From positions 1,364,001 to 1,428,000 of the forward strand of contig CP040556.1 of NCBI GenBank assembly GCA_013378335.1: DNA of 64,000 nucleotides, read 5' to 3'. A program made the translations under genes and the position numbers. This DNA comes from Streptococcus sanguinis. Lineage in GTDB: Bacteria; Bacillota; Bacilli; Lactobacillales; Streptococcaceae. Below, piece after piece: positions 1 through 7,542 of this stretch (position 1 is its first letter; every line of letters starts with the position of its first letter). A model generated the notes under the pieces. It saw only the letters and a program-made list of their open reading frames with translations. It was not told the origin of the DNA and ran no database searches.

Positions 1-622
1 TTAAATAAGTATGTTCTAAAAAATAGGCAGTATAATTTTTTTTACCGCTTTTTAAGAAATCACACATATCTTTAAATCCTAACCAAGAAAAAGTAGAAAG
101 TGCTCGACTAGGCTCTGTTGAAAAAAACGGTGCATCTTCTATCAATAGTCCTCTAACAGTATCAGGAGCTAGTGCAGCTACCAATGTTGCAAGAAGCCCT
201 CCTGATGAATGTCCTGAAATGAACACAGGAGCTTTTATAATATTATGAATAAACCAAATGAAATCCTGACTATTTTCCAGTGCTGAATATTTAGCAGGAT
301 TTTTACTAGACCCACCATGTCCATAACAATCTACTGCATATACATGATATCGCTTAGACAATTCTCCAAAAACCTTGGCATAGTCCTCCCAAGATACTTG
401 CTGGCCATGAATCAGGAGTAAAGGGGGACCATTTTTGGGACCTTCGCCATAATTTATAAGAGATCCATCTGGTAAAGTCACTTGCTTTTCTAGCATCCCA
501 GCTTGTCGGATATATTCAAGATTAGCCTTATCATAGTGAAGATTGCGATAAGCAAACCACCCTGCACTTACCAATATAACAGCTATCAATATCAAAATAA
601 CTAACATCATTTTCCTTTTCAT
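1..622 (-). CDS. alpha/beta hydrolase, partial (3' end beyond window)
   Basis: An open frame starts at the ATG at 622 and is still open at base 1, so about 207 N-terminal residues are present. The protein opens with a hydrophobic signal-anchor (residues 1-22). A typical alpha/beta-hydrolase core follows: an oxyanion-type LLLIHG strand-turn near residue 70 and a nucleophile elbow GHSSGG near residue 145. The catalytic Asp and His would lie in the missing part. It follows the XRE regulator gene by 10 bases and is probably cotranscribed with it. The substrate cannot be told. Another possible start is the in-frame ATG at 610. Confidence 0.8.
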   Translation of the reverse strand, partial: MKRKMMLVILILIAVILVSAGWFAYRNLHYDKANLEYIRQAGMLEKQVTLPDGSLINYGEGPKNGPPLLLIHGQQVSWEDYAKVFGELSKRYHVYAVDCYGHGGSSKNPAKYSALENSQDFIWFIHNIIKAPVFISGHSSGGLLATLVAALAPDTVRGLLIEDAPFFSTEPSRALSTFSWLGFKDMCDFLKSGKKNYTAYFLEHTYL

Positions 623-632
623 TCATTGCCTA

Positions 633-1043
633 CTACTTTTCTGAAAAATACTTAGGAGTTTCTAGAAAAAAATTCGGATCTAATAACGCCAATCCTTGAT
701 TTTCATCTCCTAGCAAAAGAAGCTGATCTCCCGCTTTTATTTGAAAAATATTTCGTGCCCGAGGGGGTAAGTGGATTTCACCACGCTCACCCACCGTTAC
801 TGTTCCAAAAATATATTTCCCTTTGAAACTAGGAGTTGTCAATAAATTGCTTTCTAAATGTACTAGTTCATCCAAACTCACATCAAAAAAATCAGCTAAT
901 TGAGAGGAATAAATCACATCTGGAACGCTTTCTCCTGCTTCCCATTTTGCTATAGTCTGCCTTGATACACCTATTTCTTCGGCCAGTTTTTCCTGAGAAA
1001 TATTCTCTCTTTTTCTTAAAATAGCAATATTTTTAGAAATCAT
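633..1043 (-). CDS. XRE-family regulator with AbrB-like C-terminal segment
   Basis: This 136-residue protein has an N-terminal helix-turn-helix of the Cro/CI type (residues 5-58, with SQEKLAEEIGVSRQTIAKWE as the recognition unit). A short C-terminal part (about 75-125) contains GTVTVGERGEIHLPPRAR. That pattern resembles the swapped-hairpin AbrB/SpoVT fold, normally a second DNA-binding or dimerisation element. The start is supported by an AAGGAG ribosome site 7-8 bases upstream. It lies directly upstream of the hydrolase gene, which it may control. The target is unknown. Confidence 0.8.
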   Translation of the reverse strand: MISKNIAILRKRENISQEKLAEEIGVSRQTIAKWEAGESVPDVIYSSQLADFFDVSLDELVHLESNLLTTPSFKGKYIFGTVTVGERGEIHLPPRARNIFQIKAGDQLLLLGDENQGLALLDPNFFLETPKYFSEK

Positions 1044-1074
1044 TTTTTAATCTCCTTTTTATGATTACACTGTT

Positions 1075-1102
1075 AGTATAGCAAAAAAGCTGGTTGCTTC
1101 AA
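1075..1102 (-). promoter_or_regulatory. promoter of the XRE regulator gene
   Basis: On the minus strand there is a -35 TTGAAG (1097-1102) and a -10 TATACT (1075-1080), 16 bases apart, with an extended TGC before the -10. The promoter overlaps the terminator hairpin of the preceding operon. Assigned by consensus only. Confidence 0.5.
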
Positions 1103-1110
1103 CCAAGCTT
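1083..1110 (-). terminator. rho-independent terminator of the grpB-like/methyltransferase/peptidase E operon
   Basis: Read on the minus strand, a stem of about 10 pairs (AAGCTTGGTTG against CAACCAGCTT, loop aag) is followed by six T. It lies about 50 bases after the peptidase E stop. Confidence 0.75.
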
Positions 1111-1157
1111 TTCTTACTTTTTATAGACCTTTTGTTAAAATTCGTGGCAAAAATATT

Positions 1158-1778
1158 TTATTCCTCCTCCAAAACCTTCACTTCTTCACCTTCCACAAGC
1201 ACAGCTTGGTGATTATTGAGGGAAAGCAGATTTAGCTGGGCGCTGTATGTATCCAGAGTTGCCTGAGCACTTTCGACAAAAGGTTCTTCGCCAACATGAG
1301 GCAGGATATAAAAATCTACCTCGTTTAGTGCCTCTGTATCAGACAGTTCCTTAGCAACTGCCTTATCGTCCATAATCTTATTATAGTCAATGTCCTTGGC
1401 TGTGATGATAGCACCAGCAGATTCGCCCACATAGACCATGCCGTCCGCAATCTGTTCTTTTATCAAAGGCAGAAGTTGCTTTTTCTTTAGTTCTTGCAGA
1501 AGATAAAAGGTATTGCCACCAGAGATATAGAGAAGCTTACTTTGGAAAATTTTGGCCTGAGCCGTTTCTCTATCACAAGCTGAAATATCCAAGACCTCTA
1601 CTTGAAATCCCAAGTCCGCAAAGGACTGCAGGGCTTCGTCAATATAAGCCCTGTACTCTTCTACATTTCCAGCCGTCGGGATAAAAAGTACCTGATTGCC
1701 CAATTGCTTTTCAGACGCATATTGTCTGAACAAGTCCTTGACTCCCGCAAAATAAGAACATAAAAATAATTGTTTCAT
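1158..1778 (-). CDS. peptidase E-like class I glutamine amidotransferase-fold protein (S51 family)
   Basis: A 206-residue protein of the peptidase S51 (PepE/cyanophycinase) family. The key signature is the nucleophile elbow GESAGAI around residue 118, preceded by the strand-turn YISGGNTFYLLQEL typical of the family. Family members hydrolyse Asp-X dipeptides or related substrates in the cytoplasm, but the specificity here is not shown. A strong AAGGAGG precedes the start. It is the last gene of a three-gene minus-strand operon, 11 bases after the methyltransferase gene. Confidence 0.85.
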   Translation of the reverse strand: MKQLFLCSYFAGVKDLFRQYASEKQLGNQVLFIPTAGNVEEYRAYIDEALQSFADLGFQVEVLDISACDRETAQAKIFQSKLLYISGGNTFYLLQELKKKQLLPLIKEQIADGMVYVGESAGAIITAKDIDYNKIMDDKAVAKELSDTEALNEVDFYILPHVGEEPFVESAQATLDTYSAQLNLLSLNNHQAVLVEGEEVKVLEEE

Positions 1779-1789
1779 AGGATACCTCC

Positions 1790-2413
1790 TTATTTTTTCT
1801 TAATTTTATAAAGAATCCATTGGCCCTTTCTTTGACTATTAATGAGATGAAAGCCAAAATCTGTCAAATAGTTTTCAAGTTTTTCTTGCTTTCTAAAGTC
1901 TGGTAGGTAGTAAGCTAATTTGCTCCATTCACATGCCAGTATGATGATTCCATCTGGCTTAAGAATCCGCTTAAGTTCTAGGAAGGACTGAGTTAGATTT
2001 GGCCAATGAAAATGGGTCTGAAATGCTGTAATCAAATCAAATTCGCTAACGGAAAGATCCGTTTTCTCAACATTTTTCACCTCGAAAGATAGGCCAGGCT
2101 CAGCCAATTTTTCAGCTGCTCTGATAGCCGTAGAAGAAATATCAATCCCCAACACTTGGCTATTAGGAAAGTGCTTTTTCAAATATTTCGAGGAAGCTCC
2201 ATTTCCAACTCCAACATCCAAAATAGCATTATATCGTTTCTTATAATCCAGCTGACTGACTGACCGACCAAACAACCATGGGCAGATAAACGCGATTCCA
2301 TAATTCCATAATTTCATCATCCATAAGCCGACAAAACCTGATGGTTTCTTAGATTGGTAAATTAAGTAAAGAAAAGCAAGAATAATCAGAAAGCCAATCA
2401 TTGGATAAATCAT
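1790..2413 (-). CDS. class I SAM-dependent methyltransferase with N-terminal membrane segment
   Basis: This 207-residue protein starts with a hydrophobic helix (residues 3-20), followed by a methyltransferase type 11 core. Motif I, ILDVGVGNGASSKYL, is near residue 65 and the acidic end of strand 2, VLGIDIS, near 90. The start overlaps the grpB-like stop by four bases (ATGA), indicating translational coupling. The methyl acceptor is unknown; the family acts on small molecules and quinones among others. Confidence 0.8.
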   Translation of the reverse strand: MIYPMIGFLIILAFLYLIYQSKKPSGFVGLWMMKLWNYGIAFICPWLFGRSVSQLDYKKRYNAILDVGVGNGASSKYLKKHFPNSQVLGIDISSTAIRAAEKLAEPGLSFEVKNVEKTDLSVSEFDLITAFQTHFHWPNLTQSFLELKRILKPDGIIILACEWSKLAYYLPDFRKQEKLENYLTDFGFHLINSQRKGQWILYKIKKK

Positions 2414-2991
2414 CTGTCTTCCCTCTCATATCTTCCGCCATAAAGCTTTTTAGCTTCCTCTGTATAGTTCTTGATAAAATCCGTTTTCGCCTCTGTATAG
2501 GCATCACGATTGTGCTCATATTGCTTCCACAAGGACAGCTTGAGCTTTTCATAGTTTTTGGCTACAGCAGGGTGTTCCTGCAAATAGTCTCTAAAGTACA
2601 GTTCATCATGATCTCCTTCATAGCGCAGATGCAGATGGAAAACCCGCTCCGCAAAACCACTCGGTGTGTAGCCTTTATTGAATGACATCCGCCCTTGGCT
2701 TTCTGACATGAGCAGATAACCATTTTTCAGCAGCAAGTCTTTCATTACCACCATATCTGTTTCTTTAGGAATTTCCATCAATATATCCACTATAGGCTTG
2801 GCCCAGATGGTCTCAAGGGACGTCGAACCGATATGACTAATCCGAACCAGCCAATTTGCAGGCCAAAAACTCAAAAGCCGAAGCCGTTCCGCCTCATACC
2901 AATCTTCCCACGCTGCCTGATGCTCTCTCAGAAAAATCGGAAAAAGCTGCCATAGCTCCTCGAGTGACATTTCCTCTGAAGATGGACTCAT
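2410..2991 (-). CDS. GrpB family protein (UPF0157 nucleotidyltransferase fold)
   Basis: A GrpB/UPF0157-type protein of 193 residues. Recognisable family patterns are ISHIGSTSLETIWAKPIVDI, in which the G-S-T-S and the later acidic residue match the nucleotidyltransferase-like site, and LHLRYEGDHDELYFRDYL. An upstream in-frame ATG exists at 3018. The perfect AAGGAGG lies just before the ATG at 2991, which I take as the start. First gene of the operon; its biochemical function is unproven in the family. Confidence 0.85.
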   Translation of the reverse strand: MSPSSEEMSLEELWQLFPIFLREHQAAWEDWYEAERLRLLSFWPANWLVRISHIGSTSLETIWAKPIVDILMEIPKETDMVVMKDLLLKNGYLLMSESQGRMSFNKGYTPSGFAERVFHLHLRYEGDHDELYFRDYLQEHPAVAKNYEKLKLSLWKQYEHNRDAYTEAKTDFIKNYTEEAKKLYGGRYEREDR

Positions 2992-3036
2992 AAGCACCTC
3001 CTTAGGTAATTTATACAAGCGTTTTCTCTAGTTATG

Positions 3037-3065
3037 ATTATAGGAAAAATACGCATCCGAGTCAA
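3037..3065 (-). promoter_or_regulatory. promoter of the grpB-like operon
   Basis: Minus strand -35 TTGACT (3060-3065) and -10 TATAAT (3037-3042) with the ideal 17-base spacer, about 45 bases upstream of the start codon. Confidence 0.75.
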
Positions 3066-3120
3066 TCCTCGCACTTATTGAACAGATATTTATTTTTGTA
3101 ATATTTTTGAAAAGTTTTAG

Positions 3121-3149
3121 TTGTCAAACAATCTATTTTTTAGTAGAAT
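3121..3149 (+). promoter_or_regulatory. promoter of the secreted nuclease gene
   Basis: Plus strand -35 TTGTCA (3121-3126) and -10 TAGAAT (3144-3149), 17-base spacer, 36 bases before the start codon. Confidence 0.65.
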
Positions 3150-3184
3150 GATGTCGGAGATATATTATTTAAAAGGAGTTCTTT

Positions 3185-3946
3185 ATGAAAAAGTTTAGGT
3201 TTGGCACCTGGCTTGTCCTGTCAGCCGGCTCTTTGTTGTTACTTTCACAAGCTCTTCCTGCAGAAAATGTTGCTGCGAATCAGAAGAACCAGATTAAGGT
3301 CCAGCTGCTTAACCATAGCGATGAAACAGCTATCGGCACTCTGGAGTTGAACGGAGAGTATCAGCTAAAGCTAGGGAAAAAGGACAAATACGGTCGGGCT
3401 ACTGCTGCTCATGTCCAAATGCAAGAGCAACACAAAGCCAAAAAGAAAAAGGAGACCAAAGTCACATACAATCCCATCGGTTGGCACAATTACAAATTTT
3501 ACTACGGAAATGGAGATGATCGGGTTTGGCTCATGAATCGCGCTCACCTGATTGGCTTTACTTTCAGCGGCCTCAATAACGAAGGGAAAAACCTCGTTCC
3601 GATGACCGCTTGGCTCAACTCTGGTAGTTTCCAAGGACTGGATGACAATAACCCAGATAGCATGATCTATTATGAACATCGCTTGGAGCGCTGGTTAGAG
3701 GAAAATCCTGATTATTGGCTGGATTACAAGGTTACTCCGATTTATACGGACAATGAGCTTCTTCCTCGCAAGATTGAGCTCCAGTATGTCGGATTAGACT
3801 CAGAAGGCAATGTTGTCAGCATCCAGCTAGGGGGCAAGGAAACAATAGATGAAGACGGAATGTCTCATGTCCTCTTGGACAATGTTTCTCCAAATGCAGA
3901 GATTGACTACCAAACAGGCACTGCTGTCAATACCATGATTGAGTAG
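3185..3946 (+). CDS. secreted DNA/RNA non-specific endonuclease (EndA/streptodornase type)
   Basis: A 253-residue protein with an N-terminal signal sequence (K-rich start, hydrophobic to about residue 24, then small residues). The nuclease core is of the beta-beta-alpha-metal kind. The catalytic motif reads NRAHLIG near residue 120, in the position of the DRGH/DRSH motif of EndA and streptodornases, with N-L-V-P-M-T-A-W-L-N downstream as in this family. The general-base His is kept while the leading Asp is replaced by Asn. AAAGGAG lies 8 bases before the ATG. It would act outside the cell or at the surface on nucleic acids. It is the only plus-strand gene near here and ends in a bidirectional terminator now split by an IS. 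Confidence 0.8.
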   Translation: MKKFRFGTWLVLSAGSLLLLSQALPAENVAANQKNQIKVQLLNHSDETAIGTLELNGEYQLKLGKKDKYGRATAAHVQMQEQHKAKKKKETKVTYNPIGWHNYKFYYGNGDDRVWLMNRAHLIGFTFSGLNNEGKNLVPMTAWLNSGSFQGLDDNNPDSMIYYEHRLERWLEENPDYWLDYKVTPIYTDNELLPRKIELQYVGLDSEGNVVSIQLGGKETIDEDGMSHVLLDNVSPNAEIDYQTGTAVNTMIE

Positions 3947-3965
3947 AGTTACAGATAAGAACATA

Positions 3966-3993
3966 AAAACAGACCATCCTTACTATGATGATC
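3966..3993. terminator. bidirectional terminator hairpin, left half-copy interrupted by IS
   Basis: Without the IS, the sequence would form a 13-pair stem with one mismatch (left arm from about 3966, right arm ending at about 5574) and a T-run on the plus strand and an A-run on the other side. It served both the nuclease gene and the minus-strand DUF3307 gene. Bases 3972-3993 are the left copy of a 22-base target duplication whose other copy is 5548-5569. Confidence 0.75.
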
Positions 3994-5547
3994 TCAGATT
4001 GAAGACAAAGTCCTAAGAACAGAAGTTTCTAAGGGCTTTTCTTTTTGTAAAGTCGTATAATAGAGGTAAGAACAGTTGTGAGGTGCTCCCTATGTTTCAC
4101 AAAGAAAAATCTGATTATAATCGCTGCCAATATGGCTTCTATACGATAGACGAATTGGTCCCAGAAGATCACTTTCTTCGCCAATTGGAAGCGGAGGTTG
4201 ATTTTGACTTTATCTATGACTTGGTTGAAGAAACCTATAGCCCAGATCAGGGTCGTCCCAGTCTAGATCCCGTCATGTTGGTCAAAATTCCTTTGATTCA
4301 ATGTTTTTATGGCATTCGCTCCATGCGCCAAACCATTAAAGACATAGAAGTAAACGTAGCTTATCGTTGGTTTCTTGGACTAAGCTTGGATGACAAGGTG
4401 CCTCATTTTACCACATATGGAAAGAATTACAGCCGTCGTTTTCAAGATAAAGCACTGATTACTGAGATATTTTCACACGTACTCCATCAAGCTTTATGTG
4501 CTGGTTTGATTGATCCTTCTGAGATATTTGTGGATGGAACCCATATTAAAGCGGCAGCCAACAGCCACAAGTATCATAAGGAAATGGTTGCCCAACAAGC
4601 TACATTTATGAGTGAGCAATTGGAAGTTGAGATTGATTTAGATAGGAGAAAACACGAAAAAAAGCCCTTAAAGCCCGCAAAAGAAAGCGAGGCTAAGGAA
4701 AAGAAAATCTCAAGGACAGATCCTGAGAGTGGTTGGTTCCACAAGGGGGAACACAAGGAAGTCTTTGCCTATTCTGCCCAAGTAGCGTGTGATAAGCATG
4801 GTTGGGCCTTGGCTTATACGGTTGAAGCAGGAAATGTTCATGATAGTCAGGCTTTCCCTGCCCTTTTTGCCAAGATTGAGCCTTTTCATCCAACCTATCT
4901 CATCGCAGATGCAGGTTATAAAACCCCAAGTATTGCAAAATTTTTGTTAGACAGAGAGATTACCCCTGTCTTCCCTTATACCCGCCCCAAGGGTGTAAAA
5001 GGGAACTTAAGGCCCAATGATTTTGTTTATGATTCCTATTATGACTGTTACCTCTGTCCAGAGAACCAAGTGTTAACCTATCGCACGACGACCCGAGCAG
5101 GCTACCGTGAGTATAAGAGTGATTCAACAGTATGTGTCGCCTGTCCCCTATTATCTGTTTGTACCCAGAGCCAGAATCAGCAGAAAGTCATCACAAGACA
5201 TGTATGGAAAGATGCGCTTGAATGTTGTGAAGAGATTCGACACCAAAGAGGGATGAAGGAGCTCTATAAGAAGCGCAAAGAAACCATTGAGCGGCTCTTT
5301 GGGACAGCTAAAGAATACCACAACCTCCGTTATACAAGAGAGAAAGGCAAGTCCAAGATGGAAGATAAGGTTGGGCTTACTTTGGCGTGTTTGAATCTCA
5401 AAAAACTAGTAAAAATGAGGGTGGGGAAGCCTTTTTATTTTGTTCAAATGACCATTATGCTATCAAAAGATGAAATCAAAAGATGAAATTTTAGCCTGAC
5501 AAACAGAAAAAGACAAACACTATTTGGAATGTTTGTCTACGGTCTGA
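3994..5547 (+). mobile_element. IS1182-family insertion sequence, copy 1
   Basis: The 1554-base element begins TCAGATTGAAGACAAA and ends with the imperfect inverse (TCAGACCGTAGACAAA read from the right; 13 of 16 match). It carries one transposase gene and is flanked by a 22-base direct repeat (3972-3993 and 5548-5569). Its body appears identical, base for base, to copy 2 at 9994-11547, which implies recent transposition. Confidence 0.92.
4092..5486 (+). CDS. IS1182-family DDE transposase (copy 1)
   Basis: A 464-residue transposase. The N-terminal DUF772-type region is residues 1-110. The catalytic acidic residues lie in DGTHIKAAANSHKYHK (first D), YLIADAGYKTPS (second D) and ETIERLFGTAKEYHNLRY (E). 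A CxxC pair set (CYLCPENQ, then CVACPLLSVC) forms a probable zinc-binding insertion. I start at the ATG at 4092 with GAGGT 7 bases upstream; an in-frame GTG at 4083 is less likely. The frame is intact, so the element may be active. Confidence 0.93.
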   Translation: MFHKEKSDYNRCQYGFYTIDELVPEDHFLRQLEAEVDFDFIYDLVEETYSPDQGRPSLDPVMLVKIPLIQCFYGIRSMRQTIKDIEVNVAYRWFLGLSLDDKVPHFTTYGKNYSRRFQDKALITEIFSHVLHQALCAGLIDPSEIFVDGTHIKAAANSHKYHKEMVAQQATFMSEQLEVEIDLDRRKHEKKPLKPAKESEAKEKKISRTDPESGWFHKGEHKEVFAYSAQVACDKHGWALAYTVEAGNVHDSQAFPALFAKIEPFHPTYLIADAGYKTPSIAKFLLDREITPVFPYTRPKGVKGNLRPNDFVYDSYYDCYLCPENQVLTYRTTTRAGYREYKSDSTVCVACPLLSVCTQSQNQQKVITRHVWKDALECCEEIRHQRGMKELYKKRKETIERLFGTAKEYHNLRYTREKGKSKMEDKVGLTLACLNLKKLVKMRVGKPFYFVQMTIMLSKDEIKR

Positions 5548-5577
5548 GACCATCCTTACTATGATGATCTGTTTTTT
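5548..5577. terminator. right half-copy of the duplicated terminator (target duplication)
   Basis: Bases 5548-5569 repeat 3972-3993 exactly and are followed by GTTTTTTT. The inner stem (GACCATC with GATGATC, one mismatch on the plus strand and a G-T pair on the minus) remains, while the outer stem is lost to the IS. It would still lie just after the stop of the minus-strand DUF3307 gene. Confidence 0.6.
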
Positions 5578-5586
5578 TATTTATTT

Positions 5587-6323
5587 TTACCAATAAAGAC
5601 AGCCGTAAATCAGCAGGACTGAAATCATACTGAAAAGCGAGCCAATCAGGTAGTATTCAGCAAAGGACTGGCTTTCTGAAATCTTATTATAGCGGGCAAT
5701 TGACTTAGCCGTAAAGACTAGCCCAATGGCAGTAAACTGCCCGAAAATAAGGGAAAGTCCCATAATCAAGCGCTCTAATATCCCAATCATGGCACCAGCC
5801 CCGCAATAGTCTCCCCACTGTCTTCCCCCGCCTGATACTTGCTGAAGAAGAGTTTAAAGAGGATATTAATTGGCTTACCAGTCAGGGAAAAGAAAAAGAT
5901 AGCCTGCAGCATGAGGTAGCGCTCAGACAACCAATTAGGCGCTGGAATTTGCTGCTGTCCTAAGAGAAAATAAAGAGCAAAAATGCTAATCAGATGCAAG
6001 ATCTGATCCAGTAAAAAGGCTGACTTTTGAGCATGATGGCGGACAATCGATGAATTCAACCTATTCTTCAAGAAGTCAATAAGCGCATGACTGAGCCAGA
6101 CCAAGGCGAAATATAGCAGATAATTAGGTAAGATGAGCCCCAAGAGCAACAGGGGCAAGAGAACAATTCCCAAATGGAGAATTAAGAAATTCATCCGCCG
6201 GCTTTTTAGGTCTGCCATTTTCTGACTTTGAAGCTGAAAATCAGCTAGTACATGAGCCAGCAAAGTAAGTACAAGAATCGGATTCTGCATGAAAAATTCT
6301 GAAAATCCCATAAAATTTGTCAT
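5587..6323 (-). pseudogene. DUF3307 membrane protein, frameshifted
   Basis: The two frames at 5787-6323 and 5587-5790 together make a DUF3307 protein. The first part has HVLADFQLQSQKMADLK, HLGIVLLPLLLL and LLDQILHLISI, with several transmembrane helices. It runs to GETIAG, then stops. The second frame continues with GILERLIMGLSLIFGQFTAI and AAKS-type TAKSIARYNK, the usual family C-terminus. Adding one G to the GGGG run at 5799-5802 restores a 245-residue protein. Either the base is missing from the assembly or the gene is split. As it stands, the second frame has an ATG overlapping the stop (ATGA), so a coupled two-piece protein is also possible. Overlaps the satD stop by four bases. Family function is unknown. 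Confidence 0.8.
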
Positions 6324-6985
6324 TCTTCAGCCTCCTTTGCTGCCTGTAGAATCATTCTCATAGCTAAACGGCGATTTCTCAGATAGATCTTCAGTCCAGA
6401 CGACTTCAGCCGCTTACTAAGCGCACTTGGGCTAATCTGCAGCAGCTCTGCTATTTCCCCATGAGAAAAATTCTCGTCATAGATATATTCCATGAGCATC
6501 CGCTCCAGAACCTCTCTCTGACTGGTGTTCCACTTGCTCTGGATAAATGAAGTAGCTGCCAGCACCGTATTGACCGCCTGACTGAGCTCTTCCTCTCCCA
6601 AGGATACAGCTATACGGCTGCTGCCGTAGTCGTTCTTCTCGTGAATAGCCTCAATGGCTGCGCGTGCCCTCCAGTAGGCCGGACCGTCCGCACCAATACT
6701 CTGCTCCCGATTGATGTCTGTCACAATCTCCCCTAGGCCAAGCCCGAAGCGAATCGGGTGAGGAAAGCCCAAGGCAATCTGATCAAGGAGCTGCATGATT
6801 TCTGGATTAGGTCGCAGCAAAGCCTGAAACTCATCTCCAGTCGTTACCGTGAAAGGCGACACCAGATAATCCTGATAATCCTGATTTAGCACCGCCATCA
6901 TGTCCTGAAGATCCTTTTGGGCCTGCTTGCGATTTTTTAGCTGTTTGGATTCAATTAAATCTCCAATAAGAGCAATATAAAGCAT
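6320..6985 (-). CDS. satD: SatD family protein
   Basis: A 221-residue protein matching the SatD family, first described in the Streptococcus mutans sat operon. The N-terminal MLYIALIGDLIESK and central TTGDEFQALL, with FGLGLGEI, resemble a degenerate nucleotide-cyclase/GGDEF-like palm. The C-terminal 60 residues form a helix-turn-helix (HGEIAELLQISPSALSKRLK), so DNA binding is plausible. AAAGGAGG precedes the start. It is the first gene of a pair with the DUF3307 gene, which in other streptococci often follows it. Three repeats of GTCTATT over the promoter suggest autoregulation. Confidence 0.8.
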   Translation of the reverse strand: MLYIALIGDLIESKQLKNRKQAQKDLQDMMAVLNQDYQDYLVSPFTVTTGDEFQALLRPNPEIMQLLDQIALGFPHPIRFGLGLGEIVTDINREQSIGADGPAYWRARAAIEAIHEKNDYGSSRIAVSLGEEELSQAVNTVLAATSFIQSKWNTSQREVLERMLMEYIYDENFSHGEIAELLQISPSALSKRLKSSGLKIYLRNRRLAMRMILQAAKEAEE

Positions 6986-7000
6986 AACAATCCTCCTTTA

Positions 7001-7071
7001 AGTCTATTATAAAGGAAAATTTTAAAAATGTCTATTTAAACAGCAACTTTTTAGAATGTCTATTGTAAAGA
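7001..7071 (-). promoter_or_regulatory. satD promoter with three GTCTATT repeats (candidate operator)
   Basis: Minus-strand -10 TATAAT (7006-7011) and -35 TAGACA (7029-7034), 17-base spacer. Written on the plus strand, the word GTCTATT followed by TAAA occurs at 7002-7013, 7030-7040 and 7058-7069. One copy covers the -10, one the -35 and one lies upstream, at 28-base steps. This layout fits a repressor operator, possibly for SatD itself; that is inference. Confidence 0.6.
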
Positions 7072-7076
7072 AAAGA

Positions 7077-7394
7077 CTATTTTTTCTTTTTAGGTGCTGG
7101 TAAGGCAGGATAGGCAGCTTCAATCAAACTGCAGAGAAAGGCAGCATCTTCTACTTCTTTTATATGAAGCATTGGTTTTGCGCCTGAATAAGGAGACTCA
7201 TAAATCGGATTTTCAAAAAAATCCAGAGCTGGCTGGACCGGCTTGAGCAGCAAGCGATTGTCATAAATCCCGCCGAATAAGCGCCCTCGATAATAGAGCA
7301 AATACTCTCCCATCATCTTGCGAAAGCTAATTTCTTGCCCTAGGCCCTGCAGCTGCTCCAGAATAAAATCCAAAAATTCTTGACTAGATGCCAT
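7077..7394 (-). CDS. TfoX/Sxy N-terminal domain protein
   Basis: A 105-residue protein made only of a TfoX N-terminal-type domain. Recognisable are FRKMMGEYLLYYRGRLFGGIYDNRLLLK and the closing PALPAPKKKK. GGAGGT lies 6 bases before the ATG at 7394, which I prefer to the in-frame ATG at 7412. In proteobacteria, full TfoX/Sxy proteins regulate competence. The stand-alone domain in Firmicutes has no proven role. It ends 6 bases before the satD operator repeats. Confidence 0.8.
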   Translation of the reverse strand: MASSQEFLDFILEQLQGLGQEISFRKMMGEYLLYYRGRLFGGIYDNRLLLKPVQPALDFFENPIYESPYSGAKPMLHIKEVEDAAFLCSLIEAAYPALPAPKKKK

Positions 7395-7506
7395 CGGAAC
7401 ACCTCCACTCATTGATACTTTATTATACCAAAAATGGATGAAGATTTCCTAAATAAGAGATAAACACATCTCCACCAATCCGTAGTCTGTCTATCCACAA
7501 GTAAGC

Positions 7507-7535
7507 AAAAAAGCTAGACCTTACAAGTCTAACTT
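7507..7535 (-). terminator. terminator of the compatible-solute ABC operon
   Basis: Minus strand: AAGTTAGAC and GTCTAGCTT pair (9 bp with one G-T) around a 7-base loop, followed by a T-run. It starts about 8 bases after the permease/binding-protein stop. Confidence 0.75.
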
Positions 7536-7542
7536 TTATTTC

